Source of the DNA: Acanthopleura granulata
Taxonomy: Eukaryota; Mollusca; Polyplacophora; Chitonida; Chitonidae
Length of the DNA: 64,000 nt
Direction: 5' to 3'
NCBI GenBank assembly: GCA_016165875.1
Contig: JABBOT010000004.1
Span: 11,578,765-11,642,764 of the forward strand
Part shown: piece after piece, positions 53,801 through 63,760 of the stretch
Numbering within the stretch: the first letter of the stretch is position 1
Layout of the letters: each line of letters begins with the position of its first letter
Notes under the pieces: model-generated
The model's input: only the letters and a program-made list of their open reading frames with translations
The model's database searches: none
Told to the model about the DNA's origin: nothing
Translations under genes and position numbers: made by a program

Positions 53801-56800
53801 AATGTTTGGCAGCTAGAGGCAGAAAGACAGATGACATTAACGTTTTGTCATAAATGTTTGCCAGGTTCTGGACAAGGTATATTACTTTCTTAAATCATAA
53901 AATTAGAACATGCTGTGTTAAGGTGAAATGACGATTATTATCTATCAAGAATATATAAACACTGAAGAAACAAGAGAGACATCAGTTGTTAATATTTTCA
54001 TGCAGATATAGAATAATTGATCCATAGATTTCTACTTTGGAGATGTCTTCCCATGGCATTTTCATATGTACATGTTTTTGTTTTTTTTTAATGAATCTGT
54101 CTGATATAAGCATTAGTATATGCTGAATAATTATTACACATTTTCTTATTTCTCTTACAGCCTGGCTGGTACATTGCAGTTCATATTGTTGATGTGCCAA
54201 AAGCATTTATGGGTGAGCATTTGTAGTCAATAACATTGTGATCATTAGAGAGCTACTTGTATATATGTCGATTGCCTGAAAACATAACAGCTTTAGAATC
54301 TGTTGTTGAAAATGCCTGAGGGCATTATACACATGTATTATTTTTCTTAACTCACATTGCAGTAGTATAGTTTCAGTATTGCCTAAGTGCCATATGGCCA
54401 TAATCACACATTGGCCAGCTAAGAGAAGTTTCTATATTGTATAATATGTAAATGTGCATTTCACAATTACCCAGTCTTAAATTTTGTCATCACTGTGATT
54501 GTTGTAGAGTCTTATCAGCCTGGGATGCCAGTTGTGTTGTTTGGCCTGCTGCCTCATGAACAGAAAATCTCTGTGGTCAATTTGGTCATAAGAAGGGTAC
54601 CTGGTGAATCACCTACCATCAAGTCCAAAGAGAGGTTGACCTTTCATGTCGGTTACCGGCGGTTTACAGCTTGTCCAATCTTCTCACAGCACACAAATGG
54701 CATGAAGCACAAGGTGACACCATGCATGTGATTAGTCTGGTTGGTTTTAGGAACAACAAGAGACTGAGTAAAAATGTCATTGATATGCTTATTGTACCAT
54801 GTTTTATCACATTTTTCATCAAGGTTGTTTTTGTTTTAAACCTATAGAAACACCAGTCAGAGTCTAGTACTGGTAATGATTATATTCCATTTAAATCCAC
54901 CAAATCTTACATTATTTTAGGAAACAACAGCATGTGTTGACAAGGTGTGTGAAAATTTTTAACATCAGGTGGGAAAGATGAAGCTGTGACAGTGTCATAT
55001 ATATAGGCTTCGAGAAAGAATGGGTTGAAAATTTTGACTGTTTGCTTCTGTGTGTCAAATGTTAATGTTTGCACTGTGGCAGTTGTATACTTGAAAGTAT
55101 GAAGAGTTTGTTTTTAACAGGGGGTGTGGTTCATTGTTGTTTCAGTTTGAGAGGTTCTTGCCCCATGAAGGATCCTCCGTGGCTACCGTGTTTGCTCCAA
55201 TCATGTTTGCTCCAGCTCCAGTCTTGGTCTTTAAGGAAAACCAATTTAGTGAGAGAGTTTTTTTTTTTTGTTCAAAGAAAGAATATAATAAAGGGGGGGG
55301 GGGGGCTGTAGCATAAGTATTTATAGTGAAACACATTGAATTGTGGGTGTGGGTGTTCCTGATGAAATGTAGCTAGAAAGTTGAGAAGTAGTCTTTCTGG
55401 GCACACTTGCACGAAGCCCTCTTAGCATTGAATGTGTAACTACCATGGCAACCAGTACTGTAGGTATGGTAGCTGCATGCTCGTAACCGTTAAGAGGGTT
55501 TCGTGCAAGTGGCCTCTGGTCTATAAAATGTCAGTTATATTTCCTAAGATTCTATAAGTCGATTTTATTCTCTTTTTTAATTCCTTTGGAATATAAGGAT
55601 GGAAGCCATGCCATTGTAGATAGGCCTTTCAAATTTGGTACATAGGTTAAATTGTGCTCAACTAAATGTTAAATTTGTATTTTCCATAGTTACATAATGA
55701 TACAAAGAGTGAACATTGCAGGTAGAGACGTGATTAAAATAGAGTAAAATGCATTCGTCTTTGAAACAGGGCTGTTAGAATCAAAAGTTTCCTTTTCTAC
55801 ATAGTAATAATAATATAGGGGAGTGGTTCTTTGGTTATACATGTACCTGCAGTACATGCATTTACTTTCACCTGCAGGGGGGACCTCCGTGGCTCAGTTG
55901 GTTAGCCTCCCACCAGTGCGGTCACTGTGAGTACAAGTCCAGCCCATGCTGGCTTGCTGACCGGCTGTACGTGGGAAGGTTTGGCAACAACCTCCGGATG
56001 GTCATGGGTTACCACCAGGCTCTGCCTGGTTTTCTCCCACCATAATGCTGGTCGCTGTGGTATAAGTGAAATATTCTTGAGTAAAACCTAAAACACCAAG
56101 CAAATAAATCAAATAAATACTTTCACCTGCAGGATTAATTTACATGATGTGTGTAATCCACCATAATTACTTATACCACTCATGCATAACATTTTTATGA
56201 CAAAGTGATTGTTTTTAAGTTTTTCTCTTCTTGTATATATGTATATTTTTGTTGTGTCGCTTTTGTGTACCAACATGGCACACAATTCTGTGTTCAATCA
56301 TTGTAAATAAAGTTAGTGAAGTGTTCTTTCAACTGATAGGGTTTTTCTCACCTTGATGTTGTAACATGCTTATTTCCCTTCACTTGCAGATGTCCCAGAA
56401 CTAATTGCATCAGGCTCAATCCTCTCCATTAATCCAGACAGGATTATCGCCAAGAGGATAGTTCTAAGTGGTCATCCATTCAAGATCCACAAGCGCTCAG
56501 CAGTTGTTCGCTACATGTTTTTTAATAGAGGTATGCGTCATATTGGTTTTATGTTAATATTCACTCAGCTTTAATACTTCTTGTAATCTTGTATCGAGTG
56601 CAGTAGGGCATTTGTATTTGGGACCCTCATTCACTTCACAACTAATGTGTACTGACATTGGTCATTTACCAATAAGCTGACAGACAAGGACCAACTTTTA
56701 GATGATTTGCCTGTGATGTTAACATCAGAAAGTGTGTCAGGTGCCTGGCAGAAGGCAGTGGTTTAATTTTGGCCCACTGGTTTCCTCCAACCATAAACCA

Positions 56801-58470
56801 GAGCCTCATAATATAAATCAGTATTTCCTGAGTATTGCTTTCAACCAACAAAATCAACTCAATAAATATAAGGGCTATTAGACACTTTTCTACCACGAAC
56901 AGTCATGGAATTAAAGTAAATTGTTTAAATTGCTCAAAGTGAAAGGAGCCAAGTTTACTGTGTAAAGATTACAAGCACTTGACCAATGAGGTTGAACGTT
57001 CATATCCAGCTCCTTCTGGTTTTGCTGTGGCGCATGAGACGGTTGTGGTCGTTGTTAACACACTTTTCATGGGTTGCAGTTGGAATACAGTAATGGTGAA
57101 AATTATGAAGGGTTTCTTGTTTCTTTATACCTCACGTCTGTTCCTCAGATTAGAAAATTCATCATGTTATGTACATGTACATGTGTTTGTGTATTCTAAT
57201 CATTTAATAATGTTGTGTTGTTGATTTCAGAGGATGTATTATGGTTTAAACCTGTAGAGTTGAGGACAAAATGGGGGCGTAGAGGTCACATAAAGGATCC
57301 TCTTGGTGAGTCTCAGACAATTTCAAGCGAAGGCTATTGTTGCAGCCTTGTACATAATTGTTTGTGAATCACCAGTAAATCTTAAGAATAGTTTCGTCTC
57401 TCCGTCTGTAGTATTTGGAGAATTTCTTTAACTTTGCTTGAATAAATCAAAAATGTCAGACAGTACTTTGCTGACTTATGCCCTTTTATATTACTTGAAG
57501 ATGCAACTTTCCCTTATGGCTCCAAAGCTACAGGACAAAAAGTAGTGGATGTATTTCACTGAGTAGTTCTTGCTGAACATTAGAATGTCCCCGTAATCTG
57601 TTGAGCCAGAAGATTATGCATGGTGATTTGTAAGCTGTTTTAACGTGATCTCCTGACAGTAGGGCTTTTGCTTACTGGCCTGCAAAGATTGAGGCTTCTC
57701 TGTTTTGGTGTATGCATATCTGGCAGATACTACAGCGTAAGTTTTGAAGGAGAAAAAATGTAAAACCTAATAATATATCCAAGTTAAATTCTCTCATGAG
57801 CTGAATGCTTTAACCATCCAAAGGAGGAAAGCAGGCATTGGACAGAGGGTGTATAGATTCCTGTGCGTTCACTGCTTGTGGGTCTTTGACGACAGTTAGT
57901 GGGTAATAGCTATCATTTGGCTGTTTGACCATCATGATGTCTATTGAAGACCACCTACTTCCTACCAATACATACCAATAATGTTTGTCAGTACCTTGCC
58001 AAATGTTGTTGGTTTATCCCAGGAACTCCTTTTTCCTCCACTCCTAAAACTGTCTACCGTCTTAACAGTGAAAAATTCTTGAGTTAAACAGCATTCAAGT
58101 AAATAAATATGTATCTACCTGTGCATCTGCAACTTTTGACCTCAGGAGGAACATATTAAGGCAACCTAGCAGTTAGAAAACTGAAACTGACATTACAATA
58201 TGATGAAAGCTGACGTCCTGGGCTCTGCTGTGTGATACATGTATAACCAACTGACTGTCCCATTTTCTGTTGGCAGGTACCCATGGTCACATGAGATGCT
58301 CCTTTGACGGGAAGTTAAAATCACAAGATACTGTTCTGCTTACACTCTACAAAAGAATGTATCCAAAGTGGACTTATAATCCACACGTTCCACATCCACC
58401 AATCAGAGGAGAGTACACAGACACCATGGAAACAGAAGAGGGAGAAGCCTATCAGATGTTCACAGATTGA
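44871..58470 (+). CDS. TSR1: TSR1 ribosome maturation factor, complete 20-exon gene
   Basis: Exons: 44871-44985, 45108-45178, 46533-46619, 46938-47050, 47779-47974, 48127-48197, 48845-49001, 49919-50092, 50476-50632, 51194-51297, 51859-51969, 52390-52454, 52780-52872, 53553-53694, 54161-54212, 54508-54713, 55146-55248, 56390-56530, 57231-57305, 58277-58470. All introns are GT-AG and phases agree. The sum is 2427 nt, or 808 residues plus stop, against about 804 in human TSR1. Landmarks: N-terminal basic [14 protein letters not shown]; GTPase-like region about residues 80-220 with no P-loop, as expected for TSR1 (unlike BMS1); AARP2CN region about 225-325 ([17 protein letters not shown]); [17 protein letters not shown]; acidic stretch about 410-450; then the conserved C-terminal domain with [37 protein letters not shown] and [19 protein letters not shown]1 joins late pre-40S particles and blocks premature translation initiation. 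An in-frame ATG at 44853 has poorer context; 44871 matches the family start. Confidence 0.96.
48252..48495 (+). repeat. SINE family A in TSR1 intron 6
   Basis: Begins GGTCTCCGTGG, has the B box GTGAGTTCAAGCCC (about 48319-48332), CCATAATGACTGTCG, then ATAAGTGAAATATTCTTGAG and a truncated AATGAAATAAAC end. Sense orientation relative to TSR1. Confidence 0.85.
49447..49596 (+). repeat. SINE family B fragment in TSR1 intron 7
   Basis: Matches the 29.7-30.0 kb copy block for block: GGCGGCAGCACTTTGGCAGC (49471-49490), AAGGACTCC, ATATAACTGAAAAATTG and AACCCAAGCATAAA. The 5' head is missing. Confidence 0.8.
49690..49832 (+). repeat. SINE family A, 3' half, in TSR1 intron 7
   Basis: Retains CTCGTGGTTTTATCCCGGGC, CATAATGCTGGCCACCGTC, TGAAATATTCTTCAGTACAG and the ATCAAATAAA end. 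The tRNA-like head is absent. Confidence 0.8.
51451..51575 (-). repeat. SINE family A, 3' half, antisense in TSR1 intron 10
   Basis: The + strand reads (TTTA)n, CATTGGTGTTTTACACCATA, CTCAAGAATATTTCAATTAT, CGGCAGCCAGCATTATG and GGGGGAAACC. This is the reverse complement of the family's 3' half. Confidence 0.85.
53050..53187 (+). repeat. Degenerate SINE family A relative in TSR1 intron 13
   Basis: Diverged copy recognisable by GGCACATGGTTTTCCTCCAC, AAAAGTGAAAAATTCTTAAA and a GAAGTAAATAAATG end. The 57.96-58.11 kb and 56.7 kb copies share its GTGAAAAATTC or CTCC spellings, so these may form an older subfamily. Confidence 0.6.
53460..53516 (+). repeat. SINE family A tail fragment in TSR1 intron 13
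   Basis: Fifty-seven bases corresponding only to the tail (GTCATGTAAATGATATTCC, GGTACTGCATACCAGTTC) and an AATAAATAAATAAA end, about 35 bp before the exon 14 acceptor. Confidence 0.6.
55258..55305. repeat. T12 and G13 homopolymer runs in TSR1 intron 17
   Basis: T12 at 55258-55269 begins 9 bp after the last base of exon 17, and G13 occupies 55293-55305. Both lie just downstream of the donor GTGAGA. Confidence 0.9.
55405..55510. mobile_element. Foldback / MITE-like element in TSR1 intron 17
   Basis: Terminal arms at 55405-55426 (ACTTGCACGAAGCCCTCTTA...) and 55489-55510 are reverse complements at 20 of 22 positions. A second inverted pair lies inside (CTACCAT near 55440 and ATGGTAG near 55466), so most of the 106 bp can fold back. 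No coding capacity. No unambiguous target-site duplication seen by eye. Confidence 0.6.
55878..56118 (+). repeat. SINE family A (near full length) in TSR1 intron 17
   Basis: Head ACCTCCGTGGCTCAGTTGG contains a good A box (TGGCTCAGTTGG). The B-box region reads GTGAGTACAAGTCC. The body has CATAATGCTGGTCGCTGTGG and the tail ATAAGTGAAATATTCTTGAG, with CAAATAAATCAAATAAAT at the end. The tRNA-like left end is the clearest in the window. Confidence 0.9.
56690..56875 (+). repeat. Degenerate SINE family A relative in TSR1 intron 18
   Basis: Weak copy: TGGTTTCCTCCAACCATAAA, then ATATAAATCAGTATTTCCTG, AGTATTGCTTTCAACCAA and CAATAAATATAAG. Only the order of the blocks identifies it. Confidence 0.5.
57960..58112 (+). 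repeat. Degenerate SINE family A relative in TSR1 intron 19
   Basis: Blocks GTTGGTTTATCCCAGG, TTTTCCTCCACTCC, ACAGTGAAAAATTCTTGAG and ATTCAAGTAAATAAATA, matching the spelling of the 53.05-53.19 kb copy. Confidence 0.6.
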
Positions 58471-58608
58471 AAATTATTTAAAATTCTCTCAGACTGAAGA
58501 CACAAAATCTGAACATTCAGCATTCGGGATAGTGAACATATGAATGTTATTTTATTTAAGCCCACCAGCTTTATAAGAACATTTTTCAGGATCAAAACTG
58601 AGTGCCTC

Positions 58609-58614
58609 AATAAA
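58609..58614 (+). other. TSR1 polyadenylation signal AATAAA
   Basis: Canonical AATAAA 139 nt after the TSR1 stop codon. A GT/T-rich stretch (TTATTTTGTGTCTTTTTTATTT) follows 18 nt downstream and would serve as the downstream element, giving a short 3' UTR of roughly 160 nt. Confidence 0.8.
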
Positions 58615-58639
58615 GCTGGCTCATATACATGCTTATTTT

Positions 58640-59578
58640 GTGTCTTTTTTATTTAAGTTAGGAGTTAATCTCCTCATTACCTGGTTTGGATTATGTGGTT
58701 TTAGTGAAGTTCTTGAAATCCTAAACTTCATTTCATAACAGATCAGTACTTGATTGTAATAGAGGGTTGCCTTTATTTGGGGTTCAAACCATTCAGGCTT
58801 GAATCCCTATTGTTTTTGTTTGGATTAATATTATTATTATTCTCGGCAATTTTGTCTTGAGAAAACAGCGAGTCGCACAGCTATGAAACTTCAGTATGTT
58901 TTAGCTATCGACCTAAAGTTTTGCACCTAAACTTTTGGACACTTATGATCACGTGACTTGATGGCTGTATTGGATTTTGATGAAAACCAGTAAAAATCTG
59001 CATTTCCCAAACGGCTGACGCGTTAGAGATGAAATTTAAAATGCAGTTGCACAAAGCCTAGGTACATTCAGAGTGGTTTTGAGGACTTCTCAGGAAAAGT
59101 GTACAAGCTCGCTATTGGGTGAATATGTCATGTGACCGAAAAAATTTGCTAATAATTTCTACACTTGTACAGGTGATGTCCTACAAACAGCCCTATCTGA
59201 TGATAGGATATGCAAATTTTGGAAAACCGGAAGTGACGTCCTCAAAACGGAAGTGGGTATATCTCCATAACAAATCAATCTAGAGACGCAATCTTAAGGC
59301 CTAACAGCATCCCAATGCATGGAGACAAATTTTACCTAACCGGAAGTTACATCAGTGAACGAAAGTACTACATGCTAAAAAAGATCACCATATTTGCAAG
59401 TTTCGAAATTGAAAAACTTATGCAGCTAAAATGGCTGGGTAGAAATGAATGAAATTCGCCACCAGCATAGAGCCCTGAAGAAGAAAATATCCAAAAGACA
59501 GTTCCATTTGGTAATGAATCTACTTGTAGTTCGAACTCCTATCTAGACAATCCCGTGTGAAAGACATAACCATCCAAC
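58640..59578. other. Spacer between TSR1 and the virus-like element; ETS/CRE-like motifs
   Basis: No gene seen. Between 59.2 and 59.4 kb the word CGGAAGT occurs three times (from 59228, 59248 and 59341). The first is part of CCGGAAGTGACGTC (59227-59240), an ETS site fused to a CRE/ATF half-site. The left end of the mobile element must fall somewhere in this interval, but I could not identify a terminal repeat. Confidence 0.4.
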
Positions 59579-62500
59579 ATGACTAGTATAGATTATTTGA
59601 TTGACGAGATTCTTGCAGAGTACGAGCCTGGGTATATTCTCGATAAACCTATTCCGGAACACGCCGAAAACCGTCTCCACCGGCCGTTGAGGCCAAAACG
59701 GCCATTCATTGACATTCACCCTCCCCCGGTCCAGCCACTGGGTTGAGATTCTGAACGATGCCAAAGACGAGTTTGAAGTTGATGACGCCACTGCGGTCTT
59801 CTTCACGTGGCGGGTTGAAGCAGAGGACCCACTTGACATCGGCGATATTGAAATCGCTGATGGTATGCACGCCAGAGCTGGGCGACTGGCCCTTGATGCC
59901 CGCATGGCGGATGCAAGGGCGGCTCAGTTTCTCACCGCGCTTCCTGAGGAGGATGAGTTCTTACCGCGAATCAAGTTCTGACTGGGATTGACAGCGCGTT
60001 CTATCAGAACGCCTACCTTGTCACCGCGGTCGTGTAAGGAATCTACCACGTGCCAGCCTCGCTCCGCTAAGGGATGGCGACCTTAGCTGTGTGGCCCAGA
60101 GACTTGTGGAGCACTTCGAGGGAGCCTTGCGGGGTCAGGGCCTCACTCCCGCAATGCGTCAGAAAATCAAAGAGTGGGAGGAGAGGATGCATGAAACGGG
60201 CGCTGCGGTCGATGATGTGGCAAAATTGGAAAGGGTCTTTAGAAGGGCAATCATCCTGTGGGACATTGCCGGCGAGGACATACAACAGCGGCAAATACCA
60301 GGTCAGTAGGTGGAAACCAATACAGCTCATTTATCACAAGGGCCACGCCGGGTCCAAAGACCTCCACTGCCCCCAAAGCAGAAAGGTCCACATCTATGAG
60401 GGCGACGTCTGGTAGGTCATCGGGGAAGCTACCCAGGGCGAGCCCTTAGCTGCCTGGCTGTTGGGTGGGCAAGACAGGCAACTCGATGTCGACCAGTTCG
60501 TGCTACAAGACGGTCACACCTACAGGACACAGGGGGCCCACGAGAGGCCCCAAGAAATCTGCACCAAGATAGATAACTTCGAACTGGCCGAGAGGGGGTT
60601 CGGCGAGAACCACTCCACCAGCATCATGGCGAAAGAAAAGAATGACTGGAAGCCAATCCCAGCCAGCCTGCTTGACGATATCCAGAAGGCTTGCCTGGAG
60701 CATAGCCAGGAATACGATGGACTACAACACGAGGGGCGTCCTCAACATCGCCATGAAAGCCTGCTACCTGGCCTCCTTTCAGGGAGAAAACGATGCTAAG
60801 CCCTATTTTGAACGTTTCGGACACCCAACCCACCGCATGACCCGTGTAGCCATCAATGAACCCCTCCCCAAAGAAGAGGCTTCCCCGAGGTCCAGGAGTG
60901 GGAATTCACCGACTGTCATCCCCTCGTGGTTTAGGAGGCATTTAGCAGAGAATGGGTGGAACCCAACGCCGCTCCTTGCCTTCCTGAAAAAGTCTGGCCT
61001 CCTGAAGTCCTTCATGGTAAGTGAAGCAATCATTACCTTTACCTACCAGACCAATCAAGGGTGCAACATCATCGGCAAATTCACGCAGGGAAACGGAAAA
61101 CGGCTGACCAGGCGGCTAGCGACAGACTAGGGTGAACTTGACTTCCTTGTGCGGGACACCCGTCAAAGCGGCACCCTGGTTGCAGCACCAATGAAATGCT
61201 TCCTAGGCCATATCCTCATACACTACGATGGCTCCCATCCTCAGTAAACTCACTTAAGGGCATCTATGTTGGCCTATGCCCACATCAACCTCCTCTCTGT
61301 GCTTTCGAGGTTCGAACCCGAGGAAGCCGTCAGGATGGCAACCGATTCCATTTATGTGAGAAAGCAGCACTGCACAAGCTCGAAGGGATTGAGGTGTATG
61401 TGGCCCCCAAGGCCTGCAGCTGCAACGAAGCTTGTTGTGTCTATTGTCTCACAGGGATAACGCGTCTTCCTCCGGTTGCCCCAGCCAAATGGCGGGACTA
61501 GGAAGAAAGGATATACATGCCCATGGAACATGTAGCCTACCTCGCCAAGCCCGAATACCGAAGACAGCAAAAAGACACGCCAGACTCTTCTTCACCACGT
61601 CACGATAACCCACTGACCAGACACCACTATCTGAATGGTGGCGGAGGCAGAGGAAAAACGACGAGAGCTATGGAGCTCTTCCGCGGTAAACACCTCCTCG
61701 TCTTCACGCCCAGTCATCGGTTGGCTAAAGAGATGCGTGCCAGAGCGGTCAAAGCCCAGACTTATAACAGCTTCTTCCGTTGGAGTGTTCCGACTGAGTG
61801 GATCCCGGAAAGAATGGGTCAGAAGTTTGTCCCTCGCGTCATCATCTGGGATGAGGTATGGACTCTGCCCCGGCCCATATTGGAGACCTTTCTCGAATGG
61901 CTCGAACACAAGGGGGTTCAGGTTATCTCCTGCGACGATCAGGACAATCACGACTGGCTGCGTCAAGCTGCAGACTACTATGAAGAGGTCGAAGAAGATC
62001 CAGTCCTTAGAACCCTCAAAAAGCAGCCAGGTCCAGTGTTAAGAAATGCAAAAGGTTCTCTCCGGTTGTCTTGGATGGGGTAGATTCTTTGAAACCTGCA
62101 AGCCCGGTCACCTCATCTTCGCCTCGAGACAGAAAGTCCGCGACCGAGCACAGGAAATGCTATTTCAGCGGCACAAGGGTATCTTGCCCAACACCCCAGT
62201 GCCCCTGCTGTACCACCCGACAGACAGCCAGAAACAAAACATAGTCCTGGTCCCGCGCACGAACGATGGTCGATGTCAGCATGGAGGCAGCAGGGGCAGC
62301 CTTCCAGACCGATGACTAGCGCCTTGGTTATGCCCTCACAGTCCACTAGAGGCAGGATATCACGATCAAAGACGTCCAAAAATTTCGGAACAATCGACGA
62401 TTACCTCAAATGGTCAAACCTTGGCTATCTTGCCGTATGAAGAGTGGAGTATCCCAGCCAGCTCGAATCGGTAGTCTGCCCCCCGAGGAGTGTTCCGAGG

Positions 62501-62810
62501 TAAGCCAAATCACCGAGCAGCAACTTCGCAAAACCATCCAGAGGAAGTTGGTGGCTTACAAGCGCCAGGATCAAGCCAAGGGACCCAGGTTTAACCTGAA
62601 GGTCGATCACATCATTCTTCTCAAGGAACAGCAAAATAACCGCTGTGCCGCTTCCAATATTAGGCTCCAAATGGCTTACAAACCAAAGTATACCTTGCAG
62701 TTCAGTGTAGACGGGTTTTACAACTCCATGGGCCACAGTAATGATAACATTGGGTTGACCTGTCTCAAATGCAACGGAATAAAGGGATGTGCAGTTCTCA
62801 AACCTGAGGA
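59579..62810 (+). pseudogene. Broken PolB-SF1 helicase-HNH replication protein gene
   Basis: Probable start ATG at 59579 (MTSIDYLIDEIL), about 3.2 kb, or roughly 1070 codons if intact. Order: N-terminal region of unknown role; family B polymerase palm with a motif A-like MKACYLASFQG (60753-60785) and a motif C-like ATDSIYV (61338-61358); SF1 helicase with Walker A GGGGRGKTT (61637-61663), Walker B-type PRVIIWDEV (61832-61858) and a motif V-like GYALTVH before 62347; HNH/zinc nuclease from about 62590 (RCAAS, SVDGFYNSMGH, CLKCN). Breaks: in-frame stops at 60413, 61128, 61245, 61499, 62040, 62317 and 62347. Frame changes near 59740, 59985, 60310, 60710, 61362, 62030 and 62260. The motif A Asp position is Ala (GCC, 60750-60752), and the HNH block has lost several usual residues. 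Domain calls are by eye. The protein would replicate the element's DNA. Confidence 0.7.
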
Positions 62811-63760
62811 CCCCAGCCGGAGGAAGATGAGTGTGGCGGGGCACCGCGAGAGGTTCCTCGCGGAAAACTCCCCACTGCGGGCCATCTACCAGATAGTACA
62901 ACATAGCCTCGTCAGGTTTAGTTACCGAGCATCCGAGCCTACACATCCAGGGACCACACTGGATCAGACCACCCTCCAGCTGACCGGGCTGGTACAGATA
63001 GCGAACGCCTGCCCTGAAGGGAGCTTTTGCTCATAAAGGCCAACAGGCTGGCCTGGAACAGTGGAGGAGCTCCTTTGTGCCATCGTTTCTGTCTTGATGG
63101 CCTCGGAAGGCTGCTTACCAGTGGGTCGGGTCACTATTCCGTTCAAAGCCGCCACGACTGCGGGTAACCGGTTCACCCACTCAGAAGAACGCCCAGAAGG
63201 GAGCCGCATGTCTTGGGCGTATTGGTTCCCGAACAGTCGCTCAGGTAGGGTCCGATTGAACCGCTCAACGATCGCCTGGTCCCGATGGATGTCCACACCC
63301 CTATGCCTGACAGAAACCCCATGCTTCGAGAGCAGTGGGCTCCCTGCACCCATGAACTCCCTCCCAGGGTCGATCTGCAGCAGTTCAGGCCGCCTCAGAG
63401 ACCCCTGCTTATAGAAACGGCCCAGATCATCAGCAACCTCTTGGGGTCCTTTTGTGGTTAGTTCCTTTGAATCGGCTGGCGACATCGACAACTGTGAATC
63501 CAGCACAGGGCATACTTGTAGGTGCGCTTGCCCACCTTGTCGTGTGATAGAAAGAGCAGATCAGCTTCATGGAGCTGATTTGGTGCAGAAACATCAAATT
63601 TTTGCCGTGGATTACGCCGTCGGGGTAGTAGGAAAATCTGCCAGATGGCCAATCGCGAGCTGTGCCTTCAGACACCTTCGCAGCAGAAGCTAGTTTCTTG
63701 ATGGCGGCAATGCCTCTCCAGTAGCCCTTGGGCCTATATTATATCTTCAATAGACGAATA
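62800..63760 (-). pseudogene. Broken rve/DDE integrase gene (Polinton-type)
   Basis: Reads right to left. The N-terminal part starts near 63760 (KGYWRG at about 63728, interrupted by a TAA just upstream). Catalytic core: first Asp in HEADLLFL (about 63561), second Asp in QIDPGREF (codon 63369-63371), Glu in AIVERFNRTL (codon 63264-63266). The Asp-to-Glu step is 35 positions, as in retroviral-type integrases, and all three acidic residues are kept. A C-terminal domain follows in another frame (RYLYQPGQ at about 63005 to VTKPDEAMLYYL and DGPQWGVF) and ends around 62805. Frameshifts lie near 63620-63650, 63490-63510 and 63005. The N- and C-terminal regions flank the rve core as in Polinton integrases. 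It would insert the element's DNA into host chromosomes. It converges on the replication gene, with 3' ends meeting at about 62.8 kb. Confidence 0.75.

Noticed and set aside
55876..55960. tRNA gene suggested by the CCGTGGCTCAGTTGG start
   Set aside because: It is the head of SINE family A, as shown by the downstream body and tail shared with other copies.
59579..62810. Frameshifts explained as sequencing errors
   Set aside because: TSR1 in the same window is free of any indel over 2.4 kb of coding sequence, and the element also has substitution-type stops and a catalytic residue change.
59543..63693. Long ORFs on the strand opposite the element's genes (for example 62425-62946 on -, 63061-63414 on +)
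   Set aside because: Mostly mirror frames of GC-rich coding DNA. The exception is the right-hand end of the - strand frame near 62.8-63.0 kb, which I assign to the integrase C-terminus.
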